A DNA stretch of 64,000 bases from Desulforapulum autotrophicum HRM2 (GTDB taxonomy: Bacteria > Desulfobacterota > Desulfobacteria > Desulfobacterales > Desulfobacteraceae). Positions 17,036 through 25,103 of the stretch are shown piece by piece. The position numbers and the translations under genes are program-made. Position 1 is the first letter of the stretch. Each line of letters begins with the position of its first letter. A model generated the notes under the pieces. It was given only the letters and a program-made list of their open reading frames with translations, searched no databases and had not been told where the DNA came from. The DNA lies in contig NC_012108.1 of assembly GCF_000020365.1 (NCBI RefSeq), positions 1,116,001 to 1,180,000 on the forward strand. Reading direction: 5' to 3'.

Positions 17036-17269
17036 ATGTACGATAAAAATCAATTGTGCGAAAAGATCAGAATGATTTACCCGGATATCGGCCAGTGTGG
17101 AATAGACCTGGATGTCGAATATGATGAAGACCAGAAATTATGGGTATTATATCTTAAAAAGGGGGATCGTAAAATTAAGCATTTTCTTGAAGAAGAAGAC
17201 CTGAATAAGTGTATGCAGGGCAAACAGTGTGTCAGCCTGGGTCTTGAAGTAAGCCAGATTAAAGATTAG
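17036..17269 (+). CDS. Conserved small hypothetical protein (77 aa)
   Basis: A strong AAAGGAGG ribosome site precedes MYDKNQLCEKIRMIYPDIGQ. The product is acidic, with a beta-strand-rich centre (KLWVLYLKKGDRKIKHFLE) and three or four cysteines (CEKI, QCGI, KCMQ, QCVS). The size and cysteine pattern suggest a small metal- or thiol-linked protein; no function can be assigned. Confidence 0.7.
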   Translation: MYDKNQLCEKIRMIYPDIGQCGIDLDVEYDEDQKLWVLYLKKGDRKIKHFLEEEDLNKCMQGKQCVSLGLEVSQIKD

Positions 17270-17306
17270 GACTGCAGAGACCTTCCTTCGGTCCTGGCTG
17301 TTTTTT
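17268..17306 (+). terminator. Possible terminator after the 77-aa gene
   Basis: An imperfect stem (AGGAC at 17268-17272 with GTCCT at 17291-17295, or GACC/GGTC inside it) is followed by a run of T from 17301. The stem is short, so confidence is low. Confidence 0.35.
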
Positions 17307-17307
17307 A

Positions 17308-17387
17308 TATGTAACTCGCTTCGACCGGCCGGGTGATAAGAAGCGCAGGCTGTTTGAGGACTTTAGCCCGCAGTACCTGCGCTTTAG
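17308..17387. repeat. Modular repeat with hairpin AAGCGCAGG/CCTGCGCTT
   Basis: TATGTAACTCGCTTCGACCG at 17308 is shared with 48361 (one mismatch). It is followed by a hairpin, AAGCGCAGG (17341-17349) and CCTGCGCTT (17376-17384). The same hairpin with its loop occurs in reverse at 34436-34482 inside another composite element. See the findings on the modular repeat family. Confidence 0.7.
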
Positions 17388-17472
17388 TTTGGTGGGAAAG
17401 GGCCGATAAGGATAGACAGGCAGAGTGAAAACCCTGCAAAGACTTATCGTTGATTTAAAAGGAGTTTTTATC

Positions 17473-18258
17473 ATGAACACCATATCTTCCCTTTCCCGGC
17501 CACCGGCAGTTTATGGAAATGGAAACGGCTCCATGGAACAGACCGGGGCAAAATCCTATGAACAGAAGGCGGTTAACGCATCCAGGAGTCAAAACCTTGA
17601 TCTTTCCCTTAAAACCCGTGAAGGGGATCAGGTCACCATCAATGTCGCTTCGTTTTCTGAATTGGACGCCTTTACCTATGATCAAACCGGACAAATGGCC
17701 AATGGTGGTGCTTCGTCCACATCTGCATACAGTTCCCGGACCATGACCCTTGAAACGGGATCCAGTTTTACCTTTTCCGTGAACGGAGACCTCAGCGACC
17801 AGGAGCTTGACGACATTGAACAGCTTTTAGGCAGCCTGGATAATGTGTTGGGAAAAATGGTATCCGGTGACATGGGCGGGGCCGTTGAAACAGCCCTTGG
17901 CATGACCGATTATGATACGGTAGCCTCTTATTCGGCAGACCTTAGCATGGAACGATCCTACACACTGGAAACGGCGGTTTCCCGGGAAGTCTATGCCGGA
18001 AGTCAGGGAGTTACCCCTGCCATGTCTTTACCGGATTCCAGCCAGATTGAAAAGTATGTGGAGAAAATGATGGGGTTGATGGAAGAGGCAGGTGAGGAAA
18101 CTCAGAAAAAGTCACGCCAACCCGTTGATCAGCTTTTTACCGAGCACTTGAAATCCTTTAACAGATCGGTACTTAACTCTGACCAGGGGTCGGATAAAAC
18201 AGATGCTCTTAAATATGAGATGATTACGGATTTCAGGCAGAGGATGCAGCGCCTTTGA
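17473..18258 (+). CDS. Conserved hypothetical protein (261 aa)
   Basis: The ATG at 17473 follows AAAAGGAG; an in-frame ATG-like start 48 bp upstream lacks one. The protein has no signal peptide, is Ser/Thr/Gly-rich at the N-terminus, and has a middle block FTFSVNGDLSDQELDDIEQL followed by LGSLDNVLGKMVSGDMGGAV. That block recalls DUF5610-like proteins of deltaproteobacteria, but the assignment is from memory and uncertain. The C-terminal third is helical and charged. It stands alone between a repeat and a weak terminator. Confidence 0.6.
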   Translation: MNTISSLSRPPAVYGNGNGSMEQTGAKSYEQKAVNASRSQNLDLSLKTREGDQVTINVASFSELDAFTYDQTGQMANGGASSTSAYSSRTMTLETGSSFTFSVNGDLSDQELDDIEQLLGSLDNVLGKMVSGDMGGAVETALGMTDYDTVASYSADLSMERSYTLETAVSREVYAGSQGVTPAMSLPDSSQIEKYVEKMMGLMEEAGEETQKKSRQPVDQLFTEHLKSFNRSVLNSDQGSDKTDALKYEMITDFRQRMQRL

Positions 18259-18262
18259 ATGG

Positions 18263-18278
18263 AGCCCATGGGCTTTTT
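18263..18278 (+). terminator. Short hairpin terminator
   Basis: AGCCCATGGGCT, a 6-bp self-complementary stem, runs into TTTTT just after the 261-aa gene. There is practically no loop, so the real stem must open at the centre. Confidence 0.4.
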
Positions 18279-18334
18279 CATCAGGTTTTGACCAGCATCA
18301 CCTCCACAAGACCCATGGGGCGTGGTGACGCTTT

Positions 18335-18500
18335 TTAGTCTTCTGCAAGGATCTTGTCCGTTGATATAAGGCCACATCGTTGATCCAGGCCTGGGTTGCC
18401 AGATGACCTCACGTGTGGAGCAGGTCATTGATCGAGATGTCCTTTAGTTTAAGGCGGTCCGGGTCTTTGCCTGCAAGCCCAAGGGCCGCCCTTGTTTATA
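18335..18500 (-). pseudogene. Possible decayed coding sequence
   Basis: On the minus strand coding-like segments occur in changing frames: GLAGKDPDRLKLKDISINDL, then HLATQAWINDVAL, then STDKILAED and a stop. Two small frameshifts would join them into one open frame. The parent family was not recognised. It lies just upstream of nothing transcribed in that direction, so a degraded gene end is plausible but unproven. Confidence 0.25.
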
Positions 18501-18530
18501 GCTCAGGATCGTCTGATCCCTGGTGACTCT

Positions 18531-19310
18531 CTAAGTCCTTGTCCAATTGGGTTTTCTTTGCTCCTGAAAGGCTGCAAGGCCTTCCTGCGCATCATTGGTG
18601 GTGCAAAGTTGGGTGAACATTTCACCCATGTAGTCCAGGGACTGGTGGTAGGGGAGGTCGGACATGCCATAGATGCCTTTTTTCCCGCACTCCACGGCAA
18701 GGGGACTCTTCTGGGAAAGTTTTTCTGCAAGGGCCATGGTGGCTGATTCCAGCTCTTCGTCGGGAACCACTTTGTTGACCAGACCAAGACCCTCGGCCTC
18801 TTCTGCCTGGAGGATGTCACCCCCAAGGACCATCTCCAGCAGTTTTTTCCTTGATACGAGTCGGGAGAGGGGGACGGCAGGGCCCAGGCAGATAAGTCCT
18901 ACATTGATAGCCGTTGTGCCGAACCTGGCATTCTCAGAGACAACGGCAAGGTCTGAGGCAAACACAAGGCCTGCACCGTTGGCAATGGCATATCCCCTGA
19001 CCGATGCGATCACCGGTTTTTTCATCTGGGCAATGGTGTGGTTGTGCTGGTCCATTTTGCCGATCATGGCCCTTAATTCACCTGGTGATTTGTCCTTGAA
19101 TTCTGCAAGATCGATCCCTGTTGAAAAATGTTTCCCTGTTGCCTTGATTACCACCACTCTTACTTCGTCGTCCTCATCAAGGGCTTTGAGATGGTGATTC
19201 AAAAGGGTGGCAAACCCGAGGGTAAAGGTGTTTTTCTGTTCCGGCCGGTTCAGGGTGATCGTTCCAATGCCGTTGTCCTTTTCCATGAGAACCGATTGTT
19301 TGTCAGTCAT
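18531..19310 (-). CDS. Enoyl-CoA hydratase/isomerase family protein
   Basis: The 259-residue crotonase-fold protein has oxyanion-hole segments HFSTGIDLAEF and RGYAIANGAGLVFASDLAV. The first catalytic Glu of true hydratases (GGGCELA) is replaced here by Ala in the GAG-L region, which argues against a standard enoyl-CoA hydratase. Another crotonase reaction (isomerase, hydrolase or similar) is possible. It is the last gene of the minus-strand acyl-CoA arm, 72 bp after acetoacetyl-CoA synthetase. Confidence 0.8.
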   Translation of the reverse strand: MTDKQSVLMEKDNGIGTITLNRPEQKNTFTLGFATLLNHHLKALDEDDEVRVVVIKATGKHFSTGIDLAEFKDKSPGELRAMIGKMDQHNHTIAQMKKPVIASVRGYAIANGAGLVFASDLAVVSENARFGTTAINVGLICLGPAVPLSRLVSRKKLLEMVLGGDILQAEEAEGLGLVNKVVPDEELESATMALAEKLSQKSPLAVECGKKGIYGMSDLPYHQSLDYMGEMFTQLCTTNDAQEGLAAFQEQRKPNWTRT

Positions 19311-19382
19311 GGGACTCCTTTAAGCTGTTATGATTTTCCAGGGGGGGCATGCAGACGGGCATGCCCGGGCCATATTGTCTGA

Positions 19383-21332
19383 TCAGGATTGAAGTTCTGC
19401 CATGTTAGCGAAAAAGTCAAGGGCCGCAGGGTTTTTCAGGGCGTCCTTGTTCTTTACCTCCTGGCCGTGGACAACTTTTCGTACGGCAAGCTCCACCTTT
19501 TTCATGTTCAGGGTATAGGGAATGTCTGGAACGGCGATGACCTTGGCCGGTACATGGCGGGGGGAGGCATTCTGTCTGATATCAGTCTTGATTTTTTTAA
19601 CCAGATCTTCCGTAAGTTCAATGCCCTGGGCAAGCTTGACAAACAGGATTACCCGCACATCATTGTTCCAGTTCTGTCCGATTACCACGCTGTCTTCCAA
19701 CTCCGGCATCTGCTCAAGGCGGCGATATATTTCAGCCGTGCCGATGCGGACTCCCCCGGGATTCAAGGTGGCGTCGGATCGGCCGTACATGATTACCCCG
19801 CCCCGTTCCGTGACTTCGATAAAGTCACCGTGGGCCCAGATGCCGGGATAATCCATGAAGTAGGCGGCCTGGTATCTGGAGCCGTCATCATCGTTCCAGA
19901 AGCTGATGGGCATTGAGGGGAAGGGGGCTGTGCATACAAGTTCGCCCTGCTTGCCCACCACGGGCTGACCGTTTTCGTCATAGGAAAATACTTTCATGGC
20001 AAGGCCCCGGCATTGGAGTTCGCCGGCATATACCGGTCCCATGGGGTTGCCAAGGGCAAAGCAGCCGTTAAGATCAGATCCGCCTGAAATTGAGGCAAGC
20101 TGGATGTCTGATTTAACCTCGTCGTAGATGAACTGAAAATCTTCTTTAGACAAGGGGGAACCGGTGGAGAGCACTGCTTTTAAGGCTGAAAGATCAAAGC
20201 GCTTACCCGGCTTTACGCCTGCGTTTTTAAGGGCTGCAATATAGCCGGCACTTGTGCCGAAGACCGTCACCCGCTCGTCCTGGGCCATCTGCCACAGGGC
20301 GTCAGGGGCAGGATGGAAGGGGTTACCGTCAAAGAGTACCAGGGTTGCCCCCGTGGATAGGGAGGCCGTGAGCCAGTTCCACATCATCCATCCGCAGGTG
20401 GTGAAGTAAAAGATGGTGTCATCGGCCTTAAGATCCGTGTGCAGCACAAGTTCCTTTAACTGGTGTAGGAGCACCCCGCCGGCGCTTTGGACCATGCATT
20501 TAGGAAGCCCCGTGGTACCCGACGAGTACATGATGTACAATGGATGGTCAAAGGGGAGCTGTTCAAAGGTGATGTCAACGGCAGTCTTGTCCTTGAAATC
20601 ATCGTACAGGACAGCGTTGCCAATCTTTGAAATGTCAGGGGTTTCGTTGACATAGGGGACGACCACCACCTTTTCAATGGAGGGCAGTTCCTTTAAAATA
20701 CCGGCAATTTTTTCAAGACTGTCCAGGGGTTTTCCCTTGAAGATGTAACCGTCTGCTGTGAACAATACCCTGGGGCGGGTCTGGCCAAACCGGTCAAGAA
20801 CTCCCTTGATTCCAAAATCAGGCGAGCATGAGGACCAGGTGGCGCCGAGGCTCGTTGCCCCAAGCATGGCAATGATTGCTTCAGGCATGTTGGGAATAAA
20901 ACCGACAACCCGATCACCGGGCTTTACACCGGCTTTTTTCAGGGCCGATGCAACGGCCGCCGTCTCAAGGTAGAGTTCGTTGTAGGACAGGGTGCGGCGA
21001 ATCCGGTCTTCGCCTCGAAAGATCAGGGCCGTGCGATCGTTGCGGTTCCGTAGCAGGTTCTCGGCAAAGTTGAGGCGGGCTCCAGAAAACCAGTCGGCCC
21101 CCGGCATTTTTTTGGGGTCATCAATTACCCTGTCATAGGGGACTGATGACTTTATGCCGAGAAACTGCCATGCCTTTTCCCAGAACAGCTCAAGATTTTC
21201 AACGGACCACTGGTAAAGATCGTCATAGGTCTTGAACGTTGTGCCCTGGGACTTGTTGACCTCCTGCATGAACCGGTAAATATTGGTTCTTTCGATCCGT
21301 TCTTTTGACGGTGTCCATAAAAGCTTTGCCAT
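19383..21332 (-). CDS. aacS: Acetoacetyl-CoA synthetase
   Basis: The 649-residue AMP-forming ligase has the ACAS N-terminal domain (with WSVENLELFW, then GADWFSGARLNFAENLL, a motif strong in AACS), the P-loop-like MYSSGTTGLPKCMVQSAGG, and the C-terminal subdomain with NMKKVELAVRK carrying the catalytic lysine. It activates acetoacetate to acetoacetyl-CoA. Its neighbour HMG-CoA lyase releases acetoacetate, and thiolase (33.1 kb) splits acetoacetyl-CoA, so the enzyme closes the pathway. AGGAG is present before the ATG at 21332. Confidence 0.92.
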   Translation of the reverse strand: MAKLLWTPSKERIERTNIYRFMQEVNKSQGTTFKTYDDLYQWSVENLELFWEKAWQFLGIKSSVPYDRVIDDPKKMPGADWFSGARLNFAENLLRNRNDRTALIFRGEDRIRRTLSYNELYLETAAVASALKKAGVKPGDRVVGFIPNMPEAIIAMLGATSLGATWSSCSPDFGIKGVLDRFGQTRPRVLFTADGYIFKGKPLDSLEKIAGILKELPSIEKVVVVPYVNETPDISKIGNAVLYDDFKDKTAVDITFEQLPFDHPLYIMYSSGTTGLPKCMVQSAGGVLLHQLKELVLHTDLKADDTIFYFTTCGWMMWNWLTASLSTGATLVLFDGNPFHPAPDALWQMAQDERVTVFGTSAGYIAALKNAGVKPGKRFDLSALKAVLSTGSPLSKEDFQFIYDEVKSDIQLASISGGSDLNGCFALGNPMGPVYAGELQCRGLAMKVFSYDENGQPVVGKQGELVCTAPFPSMPISFWNDDDGSRYQAAYFMDYPGIWAHGDFIEVTERGGVIMYGRSDATLNPGGVRIGTAEIYRRLEQMPELEDSVVIGQNWNNDVRVILFVKLAQGIELTEDLVKKIKTDIRQNASPRHVPAKVIAVPDIPYTLNMKKVELAVRKVVHGQEVKNKDALKNPAALDFFANMAELQS

Positions 21333-21349
21333 TGCTTTCTCCTGTGTAT

Positions 21350-21445
21350 GGGGTCAGGCTTGCCTTGTTGTCGTTGGTAACGAGAACAAGACCAGCCTGA
21401 CCTCTAATGGGCTATTAATAATGACAACAAGGTAAGTCTGACCCC
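21350..21445. repeat. REP-like long inverted repeat
   Basis: Arms of 23 bp (21350-21372 and 21423-21445) pair at 21 of 23 positions. They start GGGGTCAGGCTTGCCTTGTT and end ...AAGTCTGACCCC, around a 50-base loop. GGGGTCAG-ended hairpins are typical of REP elements mobilised by Y1 (RAYT) transposases; none is encoded in the window. It sits between aacS and the cupin regulator gene and could form a terminator-like RNA hairpin or act as an mRNA processing site. Confidence 0.7.
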
Positions 21446-21461
21446 GATTGGGTTATTTGTC

Positions 21462-21552
21462 TGAAGCAGTTGCCGAGGCATCACCATCAGAGGCGTTTCA
21501 TTGTTCGTTGAGGCCAGGGCAGATATCCTGCTCCGGCCATGCCGGTTATTCG
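21462..21552 (-). repeat. Dispersed repeat, copy overlapping a stop codon
   Basis: The segment includes GGCGTTTCATTGTTCGTTG, GGCCAGGGCAGATATCCTGC and CTCCGGCCATGCCGGTTATT. It matches the copies at 34.3, 34.6 and 48.3 kb. The TTA at 21546-21548 inside its CCGGTTAT end is the stop codon of the cupin regulator gene read on the minus strand. Confidence 0.7.
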
Positions 21553-22181
21553 TAGAGTACGGCAAGTATGGTGGCCCTGCCGTTTTTACCCATGATCAGA
21601 TGGGGGGTGGTTGAAAGGTAGTAGACCGAGTCCCCTGGCTCCAGGTCATAGGTCTTGCCACCAATGGAGAGTTCAGCCACCCCTTCCAGTACATAGATGA
21701 ACTCCTCTCCGTTGTGAACGGAGATTTCTTTGTCCGGGTTCTCCTCGAGTTGAACGATGAGGGCCTCCATGTGGCGGCCCTGGACCTCCGGGGCAAGACT
21801 CATGTATGAGTAGAGGTTTTTCTGTTCCTTCTGGGAGGTGGACCGGGAGATTTTTTTTCTCTCATTTTTCCGGGTGATGGAATAGAGCTGGGAACCAACG
21901 CCTGAAACAAGTCGGCCCAGGGCAGAGTCAAGGGCCCTGGACAATTTCATCACCGTTCCCAACTGGGGCTGAATTTTTCCATTCTCGATGTCCTCGAGCC
22001 GCTGGCTGTCAAAGCCGGTAAGGTTTGCAACCTCTTTGATGGAGAGCCCTTTCTTCTCCCTCAGATTCTTAATGCGCAGCCCCACTTCATCTACTTCACC
22101 CGGGGCTGTGGGTTTGATTTCTCCGGTGAGATTTTCAAAATAGTCTACATTTATGTGGGGCAAATTTTTATCTTTTTCCAT
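21546..22181 (-). CDS. XRE-family regulator with cupin sensor domain
   Basis: The 211-residue protein has an N-terminal Xre helix-turn-helix (about 36-90, LSIKEVANLTGFDSQRLEDI) and a C-terminal cupin_2 domain (about 140-211, HNGEEFIYVLEGVAELSIGG and DSVYYLSTTPH). Such regulators sense small metabolites or CoA-related ligands. The ATG at 22181 follows AGGAGAG; an upstream ATG at 22268 lacks a good ribosome site. It lies within the acyl-CoA degradation operon between aacS and the HMG-CoA-lyase-like gene, so it may modulate this operon. Confidence 0.87.
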   Translation of the reverse strand: MEKDKNLPHINVDYFENLTGEIKPTAPGEVDEVGLRIKNLREKKGLSIKEVANLTGFDSQRLEDIENGKIQPQLGTVMKLSRALDSALGRLVSGVGSQLYSITRKNERKKISRSTSQKEQKNLYSYMSLAPEVQGRHMEALIVQLEENPDKEISVHNGEEFIYVLEGVAELSIGGKTYDLEPGDSVYYLSTTPHLIMGKNGRATILAVLYE

Positions 22182-22284
22182 GGTCTCTCCTGGGCCTTGT
22201 CTGGTTGAAGATTTATCCATTCCTCTTTTTGTTGGATCTGTTACAGGGATGGTTACAGGTCTAACCATCCCAGGTCAATTGGTT

Positions 22285-23418
22285 TTATTCCCAACCCTCA
22301 GGCAGCAGTTGGTTCGGTTTTTCGCCAAGTTTCTCCTTGAGCTTTGCAAGGCCGGGTCTTGCAAACTGCATGTGGCCCTCCTTGAGGGTTCTGCCGTTCA
22401 GAACAGCTTCGCTCCTGAGACGTCTGCCCACGGTTCTTTCCAGCTGTTTACCCAGCCACAGTACCCGGTCAACATCCCAGCCATGGTCAATGCCCATTTC
22501 GTCAACCTGCACCAGGGTGTCTTCCAGGCAGACAAGACCCACATACCTTGGATCGTCATAGTAGTAGTCGCCCGTGCCCTTGATGGGGCAGTCGTCAAGG
22601 AAGTTTGCAGGTTGGCCCCCAAGGCCGCCAAGGGTTGCCTCAAAATTGATGATGCCGGCCTGGAGACAGGCAAGAATTGAGGCCGATGCCATGCGTTTGG
22701 TCTCGTGGAAATGGGCAATGTGAAGTCTGGGGTCGGGAAGGGCATCGAGCACCATGGAGAAATAGCGGTACACCTGGGCTGCGGAGGCGCTGCCATCGTG
22801 GTCGGCATGTTCAACGTCATGGGCACCGATGTCAAGCCAGCGCTTGGCAAATTTTACGGCGTCCCGCATGTCTGTTGCACCGCCAATGGGACTGCCCCAG
22901 ATGGTGCTCACAGTGCCGCACATCTTAATTCCTGCATCGTTGCATTTCTTGATGCTGCGTTCTGCCTCCTTCCAGTAGTTGGGAAGGGTGGTGCCTGAAT
23001 TGGCAAAATGGTGCTGTTCTTCGGTGGAGACCATCATGAGGATACGGTCGGGTCCGATACCCTGTTTCTTGAGTTCAATGGCCCTGTCAACGGCAGGCTC
23101 CCTGATGGTGATGCAGGTGAGTGAGATGTCGTTGGTGTCGATTCCCCGTTTAGTGCATTTTTTCTTGAACAGATCCCCCTTTAGGTAGGTCAACAATTCC
23201 TCTGCATCTCTGAACTGGGGCATGAGATAGGGATTGCCAAGGTTGGTTACCTCAATGTGCCGGCAACCGGCAAAGATCAGTTCTTCCAGGTAGAACTTTT
23301 TAGCCTCCGTTGAGATGAATTTCTCCTCGTGCTGGAATCCGTCCCGTACGGTGATGTCTCCGATGGTTACTTTTTTAGGCATTTTTGGAAAGATTTTCCA
23401 GTAATCATATTCTGTCAT
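22285..23418 (-). CDS. HMG-CoA-lyase-like enzyme
   Basis: The 377-residue DRE-TIM protein starts with the catalytic motif DITVRDGFQHEEK and has the metal-binding AHFHETKRMA and GLGGQPANF segments (HMG-CoA lyases have GLGGCPYA; the usual active-site cysteine is Gln here). HMG-CoA lyase cleaves 3-hydroxy-3-methylglutaryl-CoA to acetyl-CoA and acetoacetate, the last step of leucine degradation. It is longer than typical bacterial HMGL (about 300), and the missing Cys leaves room for a related aldol cleavage. The neighbouring AacS supports acetoacetate as product. Confidence 0.78.
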   Translation of the reverse strand: MTEYDYWKIFPKMPKKVTIGDITVRDGFQHEEKFISTEAKKFYLEELIFAGCRHIEVTNLGNPYLMPQFRDAEELLTYLKGDLFKKKCTKRGIDTNDISLTCITIREPAVDRAIELKKQGIGPDRILMMVSTEEQHHFANSGTTLPNYWKEAERSIKKCNDAGIKMCGTVSTIWGSPIGGATDMRDAVKFAKRWLDIGAHDVEHADHDGSASAAQVYRYFSMVLDALPDPRLHIAHFHETKRMASASILACLQAGIINFEATLGGLGGQPANFLDDCPIKGTGDYYYDDPRYVGLVCLEDTLVQVDEMGIDHGWDVDRVLWLGKQLERTVGRRLRSEAVLNGRTLKEGHMQFARPGLAKLKEKLGEKPNQLLPEGWE

Positions 23419-23510
23419 GGTCGTTGTCTCCCATTGGTTGTCTTTTGTTCAGTCGTCCGATACAGGGGCACAAAATGTCGGGTGTAAAGGGTTTGATTCA
23501 GGCCAACGGC

Positions 23511-25100
23511 CTAGAACCTGAAGTTCCCAAAGGATGGTTCTCCCACGGGTTTGAGCATACTCACCTCAAATCCCATGGCCAGCCACTCCCTGATTTCAGA
23601 AAATTTTAATACCCTGTCGGTCAACAGCCGTGCGCCGCAGTAAAAGGGGTGGGCCTCGCCGTCATACTTGTCAATCATTTTCTGGCGGAACGCCTCCTTT
23701 TCCTCCTCTGACATGGGTTTGCCCGAACGTTTGCTCTTGGCCTCTTCAATGGAGAGAAGCACCCCGCCTGCACTCTTGCCGCTCATGACCGAAGTCCTTG
23801 CCCGCATGGTGGAAAACAGGAAGTGGGGCTTGTAGGCCCTGCCGCACATGCCATAGTTAGCAGCCCCGTTATCCGGTCCGATCACCAGCTGAATCTTGGG
23901 CACCTGGGCGCAGGAAACAGCCCTTACCATGTCCGATCCGTATTTGCCGATGCCCATGTGCTCTGAATCTGATCCGACCATGAATCCGGGTGCGTTCTGG
24001 ATAAAGAGCAGGGGGATTTTCTCCTGGGAGCAGCGGACGATGAATTCGGTTGCCTTGCGGGCTGCCTCGTAAAAGATGATGCCTACCTTGTTGGAAGCAA
24101 TGACCCCCACGGGCAGGCCCTTGATGCGGATCTTGCCCGTGACAATGTTGTCTCCCCTGCCGGGTGCATAGTTTTCCTTGTACTCCTGGAAAAAGCTTGC
24201 ATCGGCAAGGGTATGGATAATGCTTTTGACATCAATGCCCTGGGTTCCTGTGACGGGCATGAGGTCGTAGATGCTGTCCTGTTCCACGGCAGGGGGCTGC
24301 TCCTGGTACTGGTGGAGGTTTATGGCCTGGGGTTTTTCCATGGAGAGGATATCCCTGACCCTGGCAACGGCTTCGGACTGATCGCTGCACAAGTGGTCGG
24401 CCCCGCCTGATATTTCGGTGTGGGTTCTGGCTCCTCCAAGCTCCTCCGCCGTAATGGTTTCGCCAAGGGCCATTTTCACCAGGGGAGGGCCACCCAGGAA
24501 GGAAAAACTCTGTTTGTCGATCATGATGGACTGGCAGGCCATGAACACGATATAGGCACCGCCGGCCGTGTTGCCCCCGGTGCTCAGGGTGATCTGCTTC
24601 AGACCCTTGGCCGACATCTTGGCCATGTTGTAAAAAAGTGAGCCAAAGTGCTGGTCGTCGGGAAATACATCGATTTGCATGGGCAGAAAAGCCCCGCCGG
24701 AATCGGCAATGTAGACACAGTTTAAACCGCAGGTGTCGGCAATGGCCTGGGCCCGCATATGCTTTTTTAGGGTGATGGGAAAATAAGTGCCTGCCTTGAC
24801 CCTGGAGTCGTTGCCGATGACCATGGTCCAGTTGCCGTGGATTTTGCCGACCCCTGTGACGATGCCGCCACAGGGGACATCAGGCACTCCCGGATAATTC
24901 ATACCAAAGCCAGCCAGCATTGAGAGTTCAAAAAACTGGGTGCCCGGATCAATGAGTTCGTTGATGAGTTCGCGGACCGGCCGCTTGTTGTTTTTTGAAA
25001 GCTTGTCAACGGCCTTCTGACCCCCGGGCCAGGTGGCTTCGTAAAGGCGTTCGTCCAGTTTGAGTTCTTCGTTCGCCCAGTGTGTTCTGTTTTCGCCCAT
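23511..25100 (-). CDS. Acyl-CoA carboxylase carboxyltransferase subunit
   Basis: The 529-residue protein has both halves of the crotonase-like carboxyltransferase. The N half has NDSRVKAGTYFPITLKKH, DSGGAFLPMQ and TAGGAYIVFMACQSIMID. The C half has LFIQNAPGFMVGSDSEHMGI and SAQVPKIQLVIG-like segments. The order and length resemble 3-methylcrotonyl-CoA carboxylase beta (MccB/LiuB). It is 3 bp from the LiuC-like hydratase stop, fitting 3-methylcrotonyl-CoA to 3-methylglutaconyl-CoA. No biotin carboxylase or biotin carrier gene occurs in the window; it must come from elsewhere, or the reaction runs as part of a decarboxylase. Confidence 0.85.
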   Translation of the reverse strand: MGENRTHWANEELKLDERLYEATWPGGQKAVDKLSKNNKRPVRELINELIDPGTQFFELSMLAGFGMNYPGVPDVPCGGIVTGVGKIHGNWTMVIGNDSRVKAGTYFPITLKKHMRAQAIADTCGLNCVYIADSGGAFLPMQIDVFPDDQHFGSLFYNMAKMSAKGLKQITLSTGGNTAGGAYIVFMACQSIMIDKQSFSFLGGPPLVKMALGETITAEELGGARTHTEISGGADHLCSDQSEAVARVRDILSMEKPQAINLHQYQEQPPAVEQDSIYDLMPVTGTQGIDVKSIIHTLADASFFQEYKENYAPGRGDNIVTGKIRIKGLPVGVIASNKVGIIFYEAARKATEFIVRCSQEKIPLLFIQNAPGFMVGSDSEHMGIGKYGSDMVRAVSCAQVPKIQLVIGPDNGAANYGMCGRAYKPHFLFSTMRARTSVMSGKSAGGVLLSIEEAKSKRSGKPMSEEEKEAFRQKMIDKYDGEAHPFYCGARLLTDRVLKFSEIREWLAMGFEVSMLKPVGEPSFGNFRF

Positions 25101-25103
25101 GAC

